A stretch of DNA of 64,000 bases. It comes from Deltaproteobacteria bacterium (lineage in GTDB: Bacteria > Myxococcota_A > UBA9160 > UBA4427). A program made the position numbers and the translations under genes. The notes below the pieces were generated by a model. The model searched no databases. It saw nothing but the letters and a program-made list of their open reading frames with translations, and was not told the DNA's origin. Below, one piece after another: positions 7,635 to 17,549 of this stretch (positions are counted from its first letter, which is position 1; every line of letters begins with the position of its first letter). The DNA lies in contig PBFW01000001.1 in the NCBI GenBank assembly GCA_002719955.1, positions 11,429 to 75,428 of the forward strand. The letters are read 5' to 3'.

Positions 7635-9224
7635 GTGAGTGAGAACGGGCGAAAGGTCGCGGGGGCCGCGGGCCTGCTCGCGGCGAGCGTGCTCGTCGCT
7701 CGCCTGCTCGGCTTCGTGCGTGACGCGCTCTTCGCCAACCAGGTGGGCAGCGGCGCTGCCGCGGACGCCTATTTCGCGGCGTTCCTGATCCCGGATATTC
7801 TCGGCTATCTGATGGCCGCGGGCGCTGCGGCGGTCGCGATCACACCGCCCTATCTGAAGCGTCTCGAGAACGATGGACCGGAGGCGGCGGCGCGCTTCGC
7901 GTCGGTCGTGGTCGGCAATGTCGGGGTGATCGCGAGTGCGCTCACCCTCGTGCTCTGGTTCGCCGGGGAACCCCTTCTGCGCCTGCAATTCGGCGGTTTC
8001 GATGACGCGACCCTCGCCGAGACGCTGCGTCTTCTGCGCATCGTGCTGCCCGCCCAGATCTTCTTCCTGACGGGGGGGGTGTTGCGCGGGGTCCTGATGG
8101 CGCATGGTCGCTTCGGACCCCAGGCGCTCGCTTCCGTCGTCTACAGCGCGGCCCCCATCGTGGGTGGGCTCGTTTTTGCGTTCGCCGCCGAACCGCTCTC
8201 CGCTCACGATGGCTCGGGGATGGCGGATGGATTCGCTTGGGGCACCTTGGCGGGGGCCGCGATCGGACAGTGGCTGATACCGGCGATCGCGCTGCGGCGA
8301 TTGCCCGGTGCGATCGGGCGGATTCGGGTCGGGCTCTTCGACGGCGATTTCCGCGAATATCTCTGGCTCGCGCTTCCCCTGATGCTCGGGCTCGGGCTCA
8401 CGACGGTCGACGAGTGGTACGAGAAATGGATTGGCGCGACGCTCGCGCCGGGTTCGATTGCGGCGATCACCTACGCGCGCAAGCTGATGATGGCACCGGT
8501 GGGGATCGTCGGTCAGGCCGTCGGTGCTGCACTCCTGCCCACCCTGACCTCGCTTCATCAGAGACACGATCACGCGGGCTTCGATGCGCTCTTGACCACG
8601 ACGCTGCGAACGACGCTCGGACTCGGTGTGTTGGCGGGCGGGGCGCTCGCGATCCTGGCCTCGCCCAGCGTTCGTTTTCTCTACGAGAGTGGTCGTTTCA
8701 GTGGCGAGGATGCTCAGGCGGTGGCGGGGCTTCTGGTCGTGCTTGCTTGTGCGGTCCCGGGATGGGTCGTTCAGCAGGTGGCCGTTCGGGGCTTCTATGC
8801 GCGCGGGGAGATGTGGCGGGCGATGGCCCTCAGTACGGGAATCGCGCTGGCGGTCTTTCCGCTCTACGCGTGGGCCGCGCGAAGTCATGGTGTACGCGGC
8901 TTGGCGGTGGCGTCAGCGACGGCGATCACGCTGAACGCGCTGGCGACGGTGGTCTGGTTGCGGGTTCGGGCCGGCGCGCCGGATCCCCTCGCTTTAGCCG
9001 AGACCCTCGTTCGGGGCGTACTCGTCGTCGCGATCTCCGGCTTGTCCAGCGTATTCGCGCTGGGCGCCCTGGGAACCCTCGGCCTGCCGGTCGAGATCGC
9101 TTTCGTCCAGCTGGCGGCGGGCGGGGCGATCTTTGGCGTCATCGCCCTCGTGGCGACTCGCTTCATGGGCGACGAGTCGATGCGTGCAGCGGTCGCCGCG
9201 CTGACGAGTCGATTGCGCAGGTGA
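7635..9224 (+). CDS. murJ: lipid II flippase MurJ (MviN)
   Basis: 529 aa, GTG start 28 bases after the KamA stop. It has the MATE/MVF fold: about 14 hydrophobic segments, the N-terminal signature LLAASVLVARLLGFVRDALF, FFAAF-like strand DAYFAAFLIPDILGYL, and LMMAPVGIVGQAVGAALLPTL in the middle. MurJ flips the peptidoglycan precursor lipid II across the inner membrane. Position after a Ddl-like ligase could hint at a shared wall role for the neighbours, but the ligase/KamA pair is not a known wall module. High confidence on family. Confidence 0.9.
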   Translation: MSENGRKVAGAAGLLAASVLVARLLGFVRDALFANQVGSGAAADAYFAAFLIPDILGYLMAAGAAAVAITPPYLKRLENDGPEAAARFASVVVGNVGVIASALTLVLWFAGEPLLRLQFGGFDDATLAETLRLLRIVLPAQIFFLTGGVLRGVLMAHGRFGPQALASVVYSAAPIVGGLVFAFAAEPLSAHDGSGMADGFAWGTLAGAAIGQWLIPAIALRRLPGAIGRIRVGLFDGDFREYLWLALPLMLGLGLTTVDEWYEKWIGATLAPGSIAAITYARKLMMAPVGIVGQAVGAALLPTLTSLHQRHDHAGFDALLTTTLRTTLGLGVLAGGALAILASPSVRFLYESGRFSGEDAQAVAGLLVVLACAVPGWVVQQVAVRGFYARGEMWRAMALSTGIALAVFPLYAWAARSHGVRGLAVASATAITLNALATVVWLRVRAGAPDPLALAETLVRGVLVVAISGLSSVFALGALGTLGLPVEIAFVQLAAGGAIFGVIALVATRFMGDESMRAAVAALTSRLRR

Positions 9225-9261
9225 TCGGGCGAGTGCCGAATGAGCATCGGATTCGCACACC

Positions 9262-12200
9262 ATGACGGTCGCCGCCTGGCAGTTCTGGATCGATCGCGGT
9301 GGAACCTTCACCGATTGTCTCGGAATCGATCCCGACGGAAACGTGCATATCACCAAGATCCTTTCCTCCGATCGTGCTCCGGTCGAGGCGATCGAAGAAA
9401 TCCTCGCGCGAGCGGGGGCGGGCGATGTCACGGAGGTCGAAGCGCGCGTCAAGCTTGGCACGACGGTCGCGACGAATGCGCTGCTCGAACGTCGCGGTGT
9501 TGCGACCGCCCTGCTCACGAACGAGGGCCTTTCCGGCGTCTTCGATATCGGGACCCAGGAGCGGCCCGAACTCTTCGCGCTCGAAATCGAACGGGCCCCT
9601 CGCCTGCAGCGCTGGCGGCTCGAAGCGCCGGGGCGTCGCGATCCGGAGGGCGGGGTCGTCGAGGCGCTGGATCTCGACACGACCCGGCGTCTGCTCGCGC
9701 GGGCGAAGGCGGAGGGGGCGCGGTCGCTCGCGATCGCTTGGATTCATGCCCACGCGACACCCGACGACGAGCGGGTCCTGGCGGAAGTCGCCCGCGAGAT
9801 CGGTTTTGCGCACGTCGTCGCCTCGCACGAGATGGCCCGCGAGATCGGGTTGCTCTCCCGCGGCGAAACCGCGATTGCGGATGCCTATCTCACGCCGCTC
9901 CTGCAGCGGCACGTCGAGGCGTTGAGCCGTGGACTTCCGGGAGCGGAGCTTCGATATATGCAGTCTTCGGGTGGGCTGACCGAGGCCGAGCGCTTCCGTG
10001 GCCCGAACGCGCTCCTCTCCGGACCGGCAGGGGGTGTCGTCGCGGCCCGTCGGGTCGCGCGGGAGGCGGGCTACGCGCGCGCGATCGGCTTCGACATGGG
10101 GGGGACTTCGACCGATGTTTCGCTGATCGAAGGCGAACGACTCGATCGTGCCTTCGAGAGCGAGGTCGGCGGAGTGCGGGTGAAGGCTCCGATGCTGCGT
10201 ATTCACACCGTCGCCGCCGGGGGGGGCTCGTTGTGTCGCTTCGATGGCATTCGGCTGACGGTTGGACCCGAGAGTGCGGGCAGTGACCCGGGGCCACTCT
10301 GTTACGACCAGCGCGACGCCAACGAACAGCCGAAGGCGAGGGAACTGAGCGTCACCGATCTCAATCTGGCCCTCGGGCGCGTGGTGCCCGACCGCTTCCC
10401 TTTCGCGCTCGCTCGCGAGCCGGTGGATCGGGCACTCGCGGAGATGCGCGCAGCGTTGTCGGAGGCGGGCTTCGAACGATCGGAAGACGAAATCGCTGCG
10501 GGATTCTTCGAGATCGCCAATGCGAGCATGGCCCAGGCGATCATCGAGGTTTCCGTCGAGCGCGGCGCCGATCCGCGCGATCACGTGCTCGTCGGTTTCG
10601 GGGGTGCGGGCGGTCAGCATGTCTGTGCCATCGCGACGCGCCTCGGGATTCGTGAGATCCTGCTCCATCCCTATGCGGGGCTGCTCTCGGCCTACGGGAT
10701 CGGGATCGCGCCCGCGTCCTGGGATGGCCAGCGCGATGGGCTCGCCCGCCGCCTGCCGCGCGCGGGACCGCTGCCCGAATCGGCGGAGCGCGAGTGGGAA
10801 GAGCTCGAAGAAGAGGGCCGCCGGGCGCTCTCCGAGGAGGGGGGATCTGGCGCCCGACGGTCGTCGCGGCAAGGGCCTCTCGAGATCGAGCGAAGCCTCG
10901 ATCTCGGTTATCGCGGAACCGATACGGCGCTCATCGTCCCTTGCCCCGATGCCGCTTCGCTGAGCGACGACGCGGGTGCGGCCTGGAGCGCCGCCTTCGA
11001 ACGTGAGCATCGCGCCCGCTTCGGTTATGTCCGGGAGGAGCGTGAGATCGAGATCAAGACGCTTCGCCTGCGCGTGAGTGCCGATGGCGGGGAGGCGTTC
11101 GAGATCGCCGGGTTGCCGGCTGGGAAGGATCTTCCAGCGCGGCCGATGCGGACGGAGATGGCCTGGTTTCCCGGCCTGGGTCGGGTCGAGGCCCCGGTCC
11201 ATGCGCGCGAAGCGCTGTGCGTCGGCGATCGGATCAGCGGCCCGGCGCTGATCCTCGAAGCCACTGGAACCGTCGTCGTCGATCCGGGCTTCGAACTCGA
11301 GGTCGATCGGCGCGGCGTCTTCAGGCTGCGTACCAACGGCGGCGCGACGGCTCGCGCCGCCGTTGATCTGAACGAGGCGGATCCCGTACGCCTCGAGGTT
11401 CTCGGCAATCGTTTCATGTCGATCGCCGAGCAGATGGGTGCGGTTCTCCGCAACACGTCCGTGTCGATCAATATCAAGGAGCGGCTCGACTATTCCTGCG
11501 CGGTCTTCGATCAGGATGGGGGACTGGTCGCGAACGCGCCGCATATCCCCGTTCACCTGGGGGCGATGGCCGATACGGTCGCGGCCCTGCGAGAACGTTT
11601 CGAACCCTTCTCGGCGGGTGACGTCTTCGTGACGAATGATCCCTTTGCGGGGGGCTCCCATCTTCCGGATATCACCGTCGTGACGCCGGTCTTCCTGGCG
11701 GACGCTGCGTCGCCGAGCTTCTTCGTGGCGAGCCGGGGCCACCATGCGGATATCGGTGGCAAGACGCCGGGATCGATGCCGGCGGACTCGACGCGGCTCG
11801 AGGAGGAGGGCGTCTTGATCGAGGCCTTCGCCCTGGTGCATGGGGGACGCTTCGATGAGGCGCGTATTCGCCGGGTGCTCGGGAGCGGTCGTTTCCCGGC
11901 GCGCCGCCCCGATGACAACGTGGCCGATCTCGAGGCGATGGTCGCGGCGAATCGGGCGGGCGGGAGCTTGCTCGAAACGCTCGTCGCGGAAACGGGAGAG
12001 GAGGTCGTGCATGTGACGATGGTCCAGCTCCAGCGGGCTGCGGCCGCGAAGGTCGCCCGCGAACTCGCCCGCATGGAGATCGGGGAACACCGCTTCGAGG
12101 ACGCCCTTGACGAGGGAACGCCGATCTGTGTCCGGCTCCAGATCGATCATCCTGCAGCGGCCGAGAGGGATGAGGGGGAGGGGACGGCCCTGCCGGCCAG

Positions 12201-12984
12201 CATGACGATCGATTTCGCGGGGACCGGCCCCGCCGCGAGTGGCAACTTGAACGCGCCCTCCGCGGTCGTCCGCGCCGCGGTCCTCTACGTCTTGCGTTCA
12301 CTCGTCGAGGAGCGCATCCCGCTCAATGGGGGTTGTCTCGACCCGGTCGAGGTCCTGATTCCGGTGGACTCGATCCTCGATCCGCCGCGCGGTTCGGCGG
12401 TGGTGGGGGGCAATGTCGAGACCTCTCAGCGCGTCGTCGACGTCCTGCTCGGCGCGCTCGGTCGGGCGGCGGCGAGCCAGGGGACGATGAATAACGTGAC
12501 CTTCGGTGATCGGTCCTTCGGCTATTACGAGACGATCGGTGGCGGCGTGGGGGCGACGGCGAAGAGCGCGGGGGCCTCAGGTGTCCATACCCACATGACC
12601 AATACCCGGATCACCGACCCCGAGATCCTCGAGGCGCGCTACCCGGTCCGGCTCCTGCGTTTCGGACTCAGAGAGGGTTCCGGGGGGGCTGGCTTCAGAG
12701 CGGGCGGTGACGGCATCGTCCGGCGCTACCGCTTCCTGCGCCCGGTCACCGTATCGCTGCTGACCGAGCGTCGGAAACGCGCCCCCTTCGGGTTGGCCGG
12801 GGGCGGTCCCGGTGAGCCGGGGCAAAACCGGATCCTTCGCCACGCGACCGGGGAACTCGAGGAGGTCCCGGGGCGTGCAGAATTGCATCTCGAGGCCGGC
12901 GATGAACTCTGGATCGACACGCCCGGCGGCGGGGGGTTCGGTCGCGAGCCCTCCGGTCCCACCCAAGGGCGCCCCTCCTCTTGA
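9262..12984 (+). CDS. 5-oxoprolinase, single-chain HyuA-HyuB fusion
   Basis: 1240 aa. Residues about 1-210 are the hydantoinase/oxoprolinase N-terminal domain ([32 protein letters not shown]). Residues about 220-540 are hydantoinase A ([44 protein letters not shown]). Residues about 690-1230 are hydantoinase B ([29 protein letters not shown] [10 protein letters not shown] in [17 protein letters not shown]). This matches ATP-dependent 5-oxoprolinase (OPLAH type), which opens 5-oxoproline to glutamate, rather than the two-subunit acetone carboxylase or hydantoinase forms. It starts 37 bases after murJ and may share its transcript. Confidence 0.88.
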   Translation: MTVAAWQFWIDRGGTFTDCLGIDPDGNVHITKILSSDRAPVEAIEEILARAGAGDVTEVEARVKLGTTVATNALLERRGVATALLTNEGLSGVFDIGTQERPELFALEIERAPRLQRWRLEAPGRRDPEGGVVEALDLDTTRRLLARAKAEGARSLAIAWIHAHATPDDERVLAEVAREIGFAHVVASHEMAREIGLLSRGETAIADAYLTPLLQRHVEALSRGLPGAELRYMQSSGGLTEAERFRGPNALLSGPAGGVVAARRVAREAGYARAIGFDMGGTSTDVSLIEGERLDRAFESEVGGVRVKAPMLRIHTVAAGGGSLCRFDGIRLTVGPESAGSDPGPLCYDQRDANEQPKARELSVTDLNLALGRVVPDRFPFALAREPVDRALAEMRAALSEAGFERSEDEIAAGFFEIANASMAQAIIEVSVERGADPRDHVLVGFGGAGGQHVCAIATRLGIREILLHPYAGLLSAYGIGIAPASWDGQRDGLARRLPRAGPLPESAEREWEELEEEGRRALSEEGGSGARRSSRQGPLEIERSLDLGYRGTDTALIVPCPDAASLSDDAGAAWSAAFEREHRARFGYVREEREIEIKTLRLRVSADGGEAFEIAGLPAGKDLPARPMRTEMAWFPGLGRVEAPVHAREALCVGDRISGPALILEATGTVVVDPGFELEVDRRGVFRLRTNGGATARAAVDLNEADPVRLEVLGNRFMSIAEQMGAVLRNTSVSINIKERLDYSCAVFDQDGGLVANAPHIPVHLGAMADTVAALRERFEPFSAGDVFVTNDPFAGGSHLPDITVVTPVFLADAASPSFFVASRGHHADIGGKTPGSMPADSTRLEEEGVLIEAFALVHGGRFDEARIRRVLGSGRFPARRPDDNVADLEAMVAANRAGGSLLETLVAETGEEVVHVTMVQLQRAAAAKVARELARMEIGEHRFEDALDEGTPICVRLQIDHPAAAERDEGEGTALPASMTIDFAGTGPAASGNLNAPSAVVRAAVLYVLRSLVEERIPLNGGCLDPVEVLIPVDSILDPPRGSAVVGGNVETSQRVVDVLLGALGRAAASQGTMNNVTFGDRSFGYYETIGGGVGATAKSAGASGVHTHMTNTRITDPEILEARYPVRLLRFGLREGSGGAGFRAGGDGIVRRYRFLRPVTVSLLTERRKRAPFGLAGGGPGEPGQNRILRHATGELEEVPGRAELHLEAGDELWIDTPGGGGFGREPSGPTQGRPSS

Positions 12985-13015
12985 ACTCAACCTCCGACAA
13001 TTCTAATGTCCGCCC

Positions 13016-13091
13016 GGGCGCGTAGCTCAATTGGCAGAGCAAGTGACTCTTAATCACTAGGTTCGGGGTTCGATTCCCCGCGCGCTCACCA
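13016..13091 (+). tRNA. tRNA-Lys (CTT)
   Basis: 76 bases with encoded CCA. The acceptor stem GGGCGCG pairs with CGCGCTC. The anticodon stem AGTGA/TCACT holds loop CTCTTAA, and the T arm is CGGGG-TTCGATT-CCCCG. Confidence 0.95.
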
Positions 13092-13347
13092 TTAGCTTTC
13101 GCAGCATTCCAGACCGTCTCCCTCGACTCAAGGTCGCGGTGATACGGGCTGCGATGACACTTCGTGATCATCAAGCTTCGGTGGCAAGAGAGAATGGAAT
13201 GGACTGCGAGCTCGTGTCCAGATCTCCGGATTTCGGGGGAGTGGACAGGAAAATCGCCTCGTCTAGTTTCTGGCGCTAGTCGGGACGCTCATCCAGCCAT
13301 TCGTGGCGGGGAAACGAGTCCACGCCAGAGGAGACGATCGAGCGTGT

Positions 13348-13433
13348 GCCGGGGTGGCGGAATGGGTAGACGCAGTGGCTTTAGGAGCCACCGTCCTTTG
13401 GACGTGCAGGTTCGAGTCCTGTCCCCGGTACCA
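13348..13433 (+). tRNA. tRNA-Leu (TAG)
   Basis: 86 bases with a long variable arm and encoded CCA. The acceptor GCCGGGG pairs with CCCCGGT. The anticodon loop is TTTAGGA inside stem GTGGC/GCCAC. Its last 22 bases recur at 17357-17378, marking it as an integration site. Confidence 0.95.
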
Positions 13434-14206
13434 CCGAAACACAGCACCCCTTCGCCGAAGACCGAGAAGCCCTCCTCTGGGTCCATCTTGACCCGGAGGC
13501 GTTCTCTCCGAGCAGAGCGCCGAGTGCCTTCCTGGCGTCTTCAGGGCTGCTGCGGAACATGTTCCCGAGGTCGATCAGGGTCCGGCGAACCCTCGCCGCC
13601 AGTGCCTCAGATCCGAGCGGAGCTTTGCGCCGCGCCAGCACGGACTTGATCTCGGCGACCTCTCGTTCCCGGTCTCTGATTGCCAGCGCCACCCGGTCGT
13701 TGGTGCCCTGGGTAGCGGCCAACTCGATCAGGTTGTCGATCTCGCCTTCCAATTGGCACAGGCGTTGCTCTTCGCTGCGTGTCCGATCGTCGGAGCGTTC
13801 CTCCAGCACGATTCGCACCGCCTGCTCGACCACATAGTCCACGTGCTCCGGCGTCAGGAACTCACGTTCGAGTCCCCCCAGGACGCGATCCTCCAGCTCT
13901 CCTTGTGGAATTCGAACGCTATTTTGGCAGTCCTCGATTCCGCGATTGTAACGATGACCACAGCCCCAGGTGTTGCGGTAGAGAGCATTGAAGGCCGAGC
14001 CACAGTCGTCGCACTGGAGCCATCCTGTGAGAAGGCTCTTCGCTCTTTTTCGGCCGCCCTGTCGATTGTCGACGATCCTTCCTGCGGAGTCGCGCAGCCT
14101 CGAACGCGATCTCATCTTCCGGGTCGTCTGGGCACGTTCCCACTCAAATGGATCGACAATCACGAGGGCGTCATCATTGCGGCGAATCCAATCGCTCTCT
14201 GGGCGT
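13381..14206 (-). pseudogene. large serine recombinase, C-terminal remnant
   Basis: Reading downward from about 14206: the end of the Recombinase domain (IRRNDDALVIVDPFEWERAQ), a zinc-ribbon domain (LLTGWLQCDDCGSAF, then CGHRYNRGIEDCQN with four cysteines), then a charged coiled-coil tail. The N-terminal resolvase catalytic domain with its nucleophilic serine is missing. Homology stops where an IS1595-type fragment begins four bases away on the other strand. The frame runs on into tRNA-Leu before meeting a stop at 13381, so the native C-terminus was probably lost or lies near 13440. It is probably the integrase remnant of the island. Confidence 0.75.
13412..13433 (+). repeat. left direct repeat (attL-like) in tRNA-Leu 3' end
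   Basis: The 22 bases TCGAGTCCTGTCCCCGGTAC plus CA match 17357-17378 at 20 of 22 positions; the two mismatches are the CT/GG pair in the T-stem. A tRNA 3' end duplicated in direct orientation about 3.9 kb away is the classic footprint of integration into a tRNA gene. Confidence 0.7.
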
Positions 14207-14209
14207 CGC

Positions 14210-14515
14210 ACCGGGCAGCTGCTCAAAGGCGTCGTCGAGGCCGACGAGGCCTTCGTGGGAGGGTCTCGCTCCGGCGGAAGATGGGGAGCCCCCAATAAAT
14301 CAATCGTCGTCGTGATGGTCGAGCAGCGCGAACACACCGCAGGGTCCGCCGCGTTGGAGATCGTGCCTGACGCCTCCTGGGAGAGCCTCGGACCCACCGT
14401 GCGAGGGCTTATCGAAGGAGCGAACACGACGATCGTGACCGATGGCCATCGCGGAGACTCCCCGCTTCAGTCCGCAGGCGTCGGTCACGAGGCCACGACG
14501 CTCGTCACGCCGGAA
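14210..14515 (+). pseudogene. IS1595-family (ISXO2-like) transposase fragment
   Basis: About 100 codons in one frame match the ISXO2-like DDE domain: VVEADEAFVGGSRSGGRWG (first acidic residue and GG), NKSIVVVMVEQRE, then VRGLIEGANTTIVTDGHRG with the second Asp. The N-terminal zinc domain and the last catalytic residue are absent. Both ends abut unrelated fragments: the recombinase at 14206 and enoyl-CoA hydratase near 14520. Confidence 0.7.
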
Positions 14516-14519
14516 GCCG

Positions 14520-14735
14520 CCCGTGAAGTCTTGCCCCGGCGGCGCATCGCCTCCTCGAGCACCTGCGGGTGCTCGTCGCCGGTGAAGAGCTGGCCATTCG
14601 CCAGCAGCTCAACGTTTCGGCTCTGTGCCGGGCCGAGGTTCGCGCAGAGGTCGATGGCCAGCTTGCCCGCGGCGAAGGCTTCGGGCGGCTGATCCGCCAT
14701 GTGCCGTGCGAAGGCGTCGACCTTCTCGTCGAACT
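14520..14735 (-). pseudogene. enoyl-CoA hydratase/isomerase C-terminal fragment
   Basis: On the minus strand, VDAFARHMADQPPEAFAAGK, LAIDLCANL, the NVELLANGQLFTGDEHPQ stretch and EEAMRRRGK resemble the C-terminal end of crotonase-family proteins (KxAI..., then the E...L...D.EG...F...R pattern). No crotonase active-site region is present. It sits in one open frame with the TauD fragment only because the junction happens to keep frame. A chimeric protein from 14907 to 14485 could be made but would fold as neither family. Confidence 0.5.
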
Positions 14736-14771
14736 CGGAGTCGGGATCGACGTCGTGGCTACAGCAGCCGG

Positions 14772-14915
14772 CCGGTGACGAAGCTGCCGCTCGGGTCGTG
14801 CGCTGCACGGCGCGTTCGCACTCGGGCGGCGTACCGAACGCCGAAAGCGTGCGCCAATTGTCCCACAACACCATGTCGTGAAGCTCCCACTCGTGGACGT
14901 ACGCCAAGCAGTCGA
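14772..14915 (-). pseudogene. TauD/TfdA-type dioxygenase C-terminal fragment
   Basis: The minus-strand frame reads AYVHEWELHDMVLWDNWRTL, then PPECERAVQRTT. This resembles the family end motif H.W..GD.viWDNr..lH....R...R.t, which carries the 2-oxoglutarate-binding arginine. The first part of the enzyme, including the HxD iron motif, is absent. It ends abruptly before the enoyl-CoA hydratase piece. Confidence 0.5.
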
Positions 14916-15351
14916 ACTGTGGACCGCGCGAAGGTCACGCCCCGCCCAGTCGGGTGCGAACCCGTCTCCGGGGGCCCAATTCCCTGATCCACAGGGAGAA
15001 TATGGGGAAATCTCGCGAAAACGGCCCGAGCGAGACGCGATGATGCCAACCGACCGCTTCGACTCCTCAGTCCTCTACCTCCGCAAATCGGACGAAGACC
15101 CGCACGCCGTTGCGCGTCGCTCTACCAAATAGGTCGCGACCGCCCACGACAGTGCCAGCATGAAGCCGTGAATCAGGAAGAAGGATACGTCGATGGCCTT
15201 CTGCTGCAGAAGGCCCCAAAGTACCGAGCCACCTTGGGCGCTCCGCCCCCATCGCCGCCGCTATTCTCTCCCCCGATATCGGGTGCCGTTGCTGAGAAGG
15301 GGCCTTATTTGAAATAGCCACTCCCCCCACTGCGAGCAGGCGTGCTCGACC

Positions 15352-15543
15352 AGGGCGTCGAGCGACGCGGCGTTCGACCTGCCAGCGTTCGTGGCTCGCC
15401 AGGCAGCGCGGGTTGTGCACCAGGCGCGTCATTTCGAGCACGCCGGCGTCGAGGTCGAGCCAGAGATCGCGGCCCGCCACGCCGGCGGCGGGCTCGCCGC
15501 GGGCGAGCCGGGTGAGCAGCGCCGCCTCCGATCGAATTGCCAC
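15352..15543 (-). pseudogene. possible ThiF/E1-like protein C-terminal fragment
   Basis: About 64 codons from the ATG at 15543 ([37 protein letters not shown]) look protein-like. NPRCLASHE is reminiscent of the zinc-ligand NPxCxxC region late in ThiF-family proteins. Homology fades after about residue 64, and the frame continues to 15067 with arginine-rich sequence. This is a weak call; the fragment lies among other remnants of the island. Confidence 0.3.
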
Positions 15544-15556
15544 CGGTCGGGTACGG

Positions 15557-16578
15557 ATGCGTCATCACAAGTCTCCGGGGGCGATCGAATATTTCCAGGA
15601 GGAAAACCGAGCGCTGCGGGAGCAGCTGGGCGAAAACCGATTGAGATTCAGCGATCGATAACGCCGCCGACTGGCGATCAAGGCCAAAGCGATCGGTCGA
15701 AAACGGCCATTCGAGATCGGGACTCTGGTGACACCGGACACTTTTTTCGTTGGCACCGAGAGCTGATCGCCAAAAAATATGATGGCAGCAAGAGTCGACG
15801 GCCAGGTCGTCCGAGGACCGCAGCCGATAGCGAGGAGCTGGTCCTCCTGATGGCCCGGGATAACCCGCGCTGGGGCTACACCCTCATTCGAGGAGCGCTC
15901 CACCATCTCGGCCATGAGATTGTCCGAAACAACATCAAATGAATTCTTCTCGAAAGCGGGTTTGACCCCGTCCGAAGGAAGGGGATGTCGTGGAAAACGT
16001 TTCTCAAGGCTCATTGGAGCGCGATTGCAGCGACTGACTTCTTCAGCATCGAAGTGATCACGCGGTCGGGCTTGATTCGATATTTCGTTCTCTTCGTCAT
16101 CGACCTCAAGAGTCGAAGAGTCAATATTGCAGGGATCCTTCCTCGACCCAACGGCGAGTGGATGAAACAGATCGCACGCAATCTCACTGATTGTGAAGAT
16201 GGATTTCTGAACGGGTCCCGCCACCTCATCCATGATAGAGACCCGCTGTTCACGAGATCGTTTCGCTCGATCTTGAAATCCTCAGGCGCCGAAACGGTGA
16301 AGCTTCCCGCGCGAAGTCCAAATCTCAACGCCTACGCCGAGAGATTCGTGCGCTCTATCAAGTCGGAGTGTTTGTCCCAGATCATTCCGTTGGGGGAGGA
16401 GCCTCTTCGCCACGCTGTGAAGGAATACACCGAGCATTACCACATCGAGCGGAATCACCAAGAGCTTGACAATCGGCTGGTCGAGCAGCGGCAAGGCGCG
16501 GTTGACATGAATGCTCTTTTTGAGCGTCGCGAGAGGCTGGGTGGCGTCCTCAACTACTACGAAAGGAAGGCCGCTTAG
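15557..16578 (+). pseudogene. rve-type (integrase core) transposase, broken by two stops and a frameshift
   Basis: Three segments form one transposase: [15 protein letters not shown] from about 15557, then [14 protein letters not shown] and [20 protein letters not shown] to 15942, then MSWKTFLKAHWSAIAATDFF through the DDE core (FVLFVIDLKSRRV, HDRDPLFTRSFR, SPNLNAYAERFVRSIKSECL) to 16578. The breaks are a TAA at 15659, a frameshift probably at the T6 run 15742-15747, and an in-frame TGA at 15940 where homologues have Arg (CGA to TGA). The last part, 15985-16578, is open on its own for 197 codons but lacks the DNA-binding half. GC is about 55%, below the core genome. Confidence 0.75.
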
Positions 16579-17356
16579 ACGGTCGACTGAGTTTTTGCAC
16601 CATACGGGGCCGTGTAGTGCCCTAATTCCAGATCAATGCTTGTCGAAATCTCAAACGCTGACGGCATCCGGTTTCAACTCGTCGGTAGTGGCCAAATATC
16701 TCTGGCAAGCTTCGATCGTTGACCAGCCTCCGATGGCGCAGACTGTTATCAAATCAATACCGCCATCGAGTAAGTGGCTCGCGAAACTGCGCCTGAGCAG
16801 CCGGATGCAGCAGTCGTGAAGACAGACTGCTTGTCGCCATCATAATCCGTTCGAAGCGCTTCCGGTTTCGCTGCGGGAACGGGTCGCTCCCGTAGCTGTC
16901 GCTGGCCCGGATCTTCCCGCGCCGACAGTGGATGACGACCTCAGAGTGCTCACGCTTGGTGGCGGCCGTGGTCGCCTGCTTTCGGGTTCGCGAACCCCTT
17001 GGGGACTGGTCGTGAGATGTAACTTCGCCCGGAAGCTCGATTTCGCTCGGCGGTTATGGCAATGCGGCTCGGAGTCGCTGGCTTTCGTAGAAGCGGCGTT
17101 TTCAGAATGCGGATAGCGGGAGGATGGACCCTGGTCGGACGACGGCGTCACAACGGACATCTGGTCGTGGGCTGCAAGCTTGATCTGGTTCTGGGATCGT
17201 GAGCAGGCGGGTGCCGTATCGTGGATCTACCATGGAGGGGGTGGTCTGCGTTATGGTTCGCACCCGTCGCGTAGCCGGACGTTAACCCGACAGCGACAAC
17301 TCCAACCGGATCGGGATACAGATCGAAGTTGCACCCCTCTTGCTGCTGTGTTCCGG
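16579..17356. other. right part of island, no supportable gene
   Basis: 778 bases. Frames of up to about 90 codons exist on both strands (for instance ending at 17116, plus strand), but none resembles a known family and none has a convincing ribosome site. Probably decayed island DNA. Confidence 0.4.
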
Positions 17357-17378
17357 TCGAGTCGGGTCCCCGGTACCA
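17357..17378 (+). repeat. right direct repeat (attR-like), copy of tRNA-Leu 3' end
   Basis: 22 bases matching 13412-13433 at 20 positions, including the contiguous GTCCCCGGTACCA. No tRNA structure surrounds this copy, so it is a duplication footprint, not a second tRNA gene. Confidence 0.7.
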
Positions 17379-17549
17379 TCTGACCGTTGACGAGCGTCGG
17401 GCCTTCACCGTCGCCTTCGGGGTCGAGCTCAGCAGGAAGAGGCAGAACCACAGCGGCTTGCCATGCTCGTGGGAACAATGAATTTTCCGGTTCCGATCGA
17501 CGAACCGGTCGGCCCCCGCGAGGGGCGCGATGGATTGAGAGGACATGTG

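Larger units (their letters stand above)
13412..17378. mobile_element. decayed genomic island at tRNA-Leu
   Basis: Bounded by the tRNA-Leu 3' end and its 22-base near-copy, this 3.9-kb segment contains no intact gene. It carries the C-terminal half of a large serine recombinase, an IS1595-type transposase fragment, enoyl-CoA hydratase, TauD/TfdA and ThiF-like fragments, and a broken rve-type transposase. Fragments abut within a few bases and lie on both strands. The normal chromosome resumes with trigger factor about 170 bases after the right repeat. Confidence 0.65.

Noticed and set aside
9163..12150. 995-codon open frame on the minus strand opposite the 5-oxoprolinase
   Set aside because: High GC keeps antisense frames open; translation is Arg/Asp rich with no family, and the plus-strand gene has full conserved motifs.
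14485..14907. a single 140-aa fusion protein of TauD and enoyl-CoA hydratase parts
   Set aside because: Both parts are truncated C-terminal pieces lacking active sites, joined only by a chance in-frame junction inside a field of remnants.
17463..17549. longer start for trigger factor at 17463
   Set aside because: The ATG at 17550 has GAGAGG at proper spacing and begins the conserved domain; the extra 29 residues are not family-like.
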